Both the position numbers and the translations under genes were made by a program. A DNA stretch of 6,601 nucleotides from Kosmotogaceae bacterium UBA1373 (GTDB taxonomy: Bacteria > Thermotogota > Thermotogae > Petrotogales > Kosmotogaceae), in contig DBRH01000046.1 of the NCBI GenBank assembly GCA_002305955.1, positions 12,765-19,365 on the forward strand, in the 5' to 3' direction. Positions 6,104 through 6,601 of this stretch are shown here, in pieces. Positions within the stretch are counted from its first letter, which is position 1; each line of letters begins with the position of its first letter. Under the pieces are notes generated by a model. That model saw nothing but the letters and a program-made list of their open reading frames with translations. It had not been told where the DNA came from and ran no database searches.

Positions 6104-6199
6104 AGTGCTACGGAGAGCTTATACATCTTTTGGTGGAGTCTTGCCAAATCCTGGCACTTTTCGGTTTCCCGATCTTCTTACAGCTGTCCTTTAGCCTTC

Positions 6200-6223
6200 G
6201 AGCATATCGGTTATCGATTGCTC
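6200..6223 (+). other. small stem-loop in the 6464 gene leader
   Basis: GAGCA and ATCG (6200-6209, with T6205 bulged) pair with CGAT and TGCTC (6215-6223) around a GTTAT loop, making nine pairs. Its function is unknown, and it may form only if the upstream region is transcribed. Confidence 0.3.
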
Positions 6224-6447
6224 ATTCATGAGAGTCTCTTGTGTCTTGAATGTGATATCTCCATATGATCTATGCGTGTGATGGAAGTCCTCAGAGTCTT
6301 CTGTCCGGCAAATATGTGAAGCGGCTGACGGTCACTTCGTAAGATCCGCTTTTCAAAGGGGGTGATCGTTCCAAAGGCAGACGCAAAGATCTTGTGAAAG
6401 TGTGTGACAGGGAAAGTTTCCAAAACATCTTTTTTTGTTCGTTAACC

Positions 6448-6456
6448 AAGGAGGTG
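6448..6456 (+). promoter_or_regulatory. ribosome binding site for the exported-protein gene
   Basis: AAGGAGGTG lies seven bases before the GTG at 6464. It is a near-perfect anti-16S match that fixes the start of the partial gene at the right edge. Confidence 0.8.
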
Positions 6457-6463
6457 GACCATC

Positions 6464-6601
6464 GTGAGATCTAAGCTTGTGTTAATTGTGGCTCTCGTTG
6501 TGTTATGTGTTTCCGCACTGGCAGTGACTTATCCGACTTTCGACTGGACCGCGAAAGCCGACGAAAATCCCGCCGCTGCACTGATGCGTGATTTTCCTGT
6601 T
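6464..6601 (+). CDS. exported protein of unknown function, N-terminal 46 residues (cut by right edge)
   Basis: The first 46 codons of a gene leaving the window. Residues 1-19 are a clear signal peptide: basic MRSK, hydrophobic LVLIVALVVLCV and a SALA cleavage site before VTYP. The mature part begins VTYPTFDWTAKADENPAAAL, which I do not recognise. C15 lies inside the hydrophobic core without a normal lipobox layout, so secretion to the periplasm or toga space is more likely than lipidation. GTG is chosen from the strong ribosome site. It lies 524 bp after livF, so it is probably its own transcription unit and not part of the transporter. Exported status is well supported; function cannot be assigned. 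Confidence 0.75.
   Translation, partial: MRSKLVLIVALVVLCVSALAVTYPTFDWTAKADENPAAALMRDFPV

Larger units (their letters stand above)
5940..6463. other. non-coding, structure-rich region between livF and the exported-protein gene
   Basis: 524 bp with no supported gene. Open frames at + 6056-6268 (TTG start, no ribosome site) and minus 6226-6423 have no recognisable features. It holds the post-livF hairpin, the second copy of the 18-bp element, a 13-bp inverted repeat (6037-6103), small stems at 6142-6156, 6200-6223 and 6319-6351, the palindrome GGAAAGTTTCC (6411-6421) and a run of seven T (6430-6436). The 3' part is probably the leader of the next gene. No known riboswitch or RNA class was recognised. 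Confidence 0.6.

Noticed and set aside
6056..6268. Possible 70-residue protein starting at TTG, rich in aromatic residues and cysteine
   Set aside because: There is no Shine-Dalgarno sequence, it overlaps the 13-bp inverted repeat, and its composition is unlike the neighbouring genes.
6380..6388. GACGCAAAG, identical to a conserved core of the class I cyclic-di-GMP riboswitch
   Set aside because: The other conserved segments (GGGCAAACC-like before it and the GGCCUA-like and second stem elements after it) are absent, so the nonamer is probably coincidental.
6226..6423. 65-codon minus-strand frame after livF
   Set aside because: No ribosome site or recognisable motif, and it sits in what looks like the leader of the 6464 gene.
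6411..6436. GGAAAGTTTCC followed by a T7 run as an intrinsic terminator
   Set aside because: The palindrome is AT-rich with at most a minimal loop, lies nine bases before the T-run, and sits just upstream of a gene start; it is too weak to call.

Overview
The window carries a complete five-gene high-affinity branched-chain amino acid (LIV-type) ABC importer operon on the + strand. To its left is the divergently transcribed 5' part of a zinc-dependent L-threonine 3-dehydrogenase gene. To its right is the first 46 codons of an unidentified exported protein. Moderate GC, strong GGAGG Shine-Dalgarno sites, frequent GTG/TTG starts and a binding protein with a plain signal peptide (no lipobox) suggest a thermophilic or mesophilic member of the Thermotogota (Kosmotoga/Mesotoga-like). 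This assignment is an inference from general protein and start-codon style, not a database result.

Layout: 1-623 (minus) is tdh, cut by the left edge. 624-1313 is an unusually long divergent intergenic region (690 bp) holding short repeats, palindromes and candidate promoters. 1314-2441 is livK (binding protein). 2442-2541 is a 100-bp spacer with a strong hairpin. 2542-3429 is livH, 3435-4472 livM, 4469-5242 livG and 5235-5939 livF, tightly packed with overlaps of 4 bp (livM/livG) and 8 bp (livG/livF). 5940-6463 is a 524-bp non-coding stretch rich in inverted repeats. From 6464 a secreted-protein gene begins and leaves the right edge.

How the genes work together: LivK captures the amino acid outside the inner membrane, LivH and LivM form the membrane channel, and LivG and LivF power uptake by ATP hydrolysis. 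Tdh oxidises L-threonine to 2-amino-3-ketobutyrate. A link between the two units (aliphatic amino acid uptake beside threonine catabolism) is plausible from position only.

The coding content is ordinary and I see no new multi-gene system. The signals worth a second look are non-coding: an 18-bp element present once in each flanking gap, in opposite orientation (17/18 identity); a perfect 13-bp inverted repeat with a promoter-like sequence between its arms at 6037-6103, whose right arm can pair alternatively downstream; the hairpin between livK and livH; and the tandem repeat plus palindrome abutting the livK ribosome binding site.
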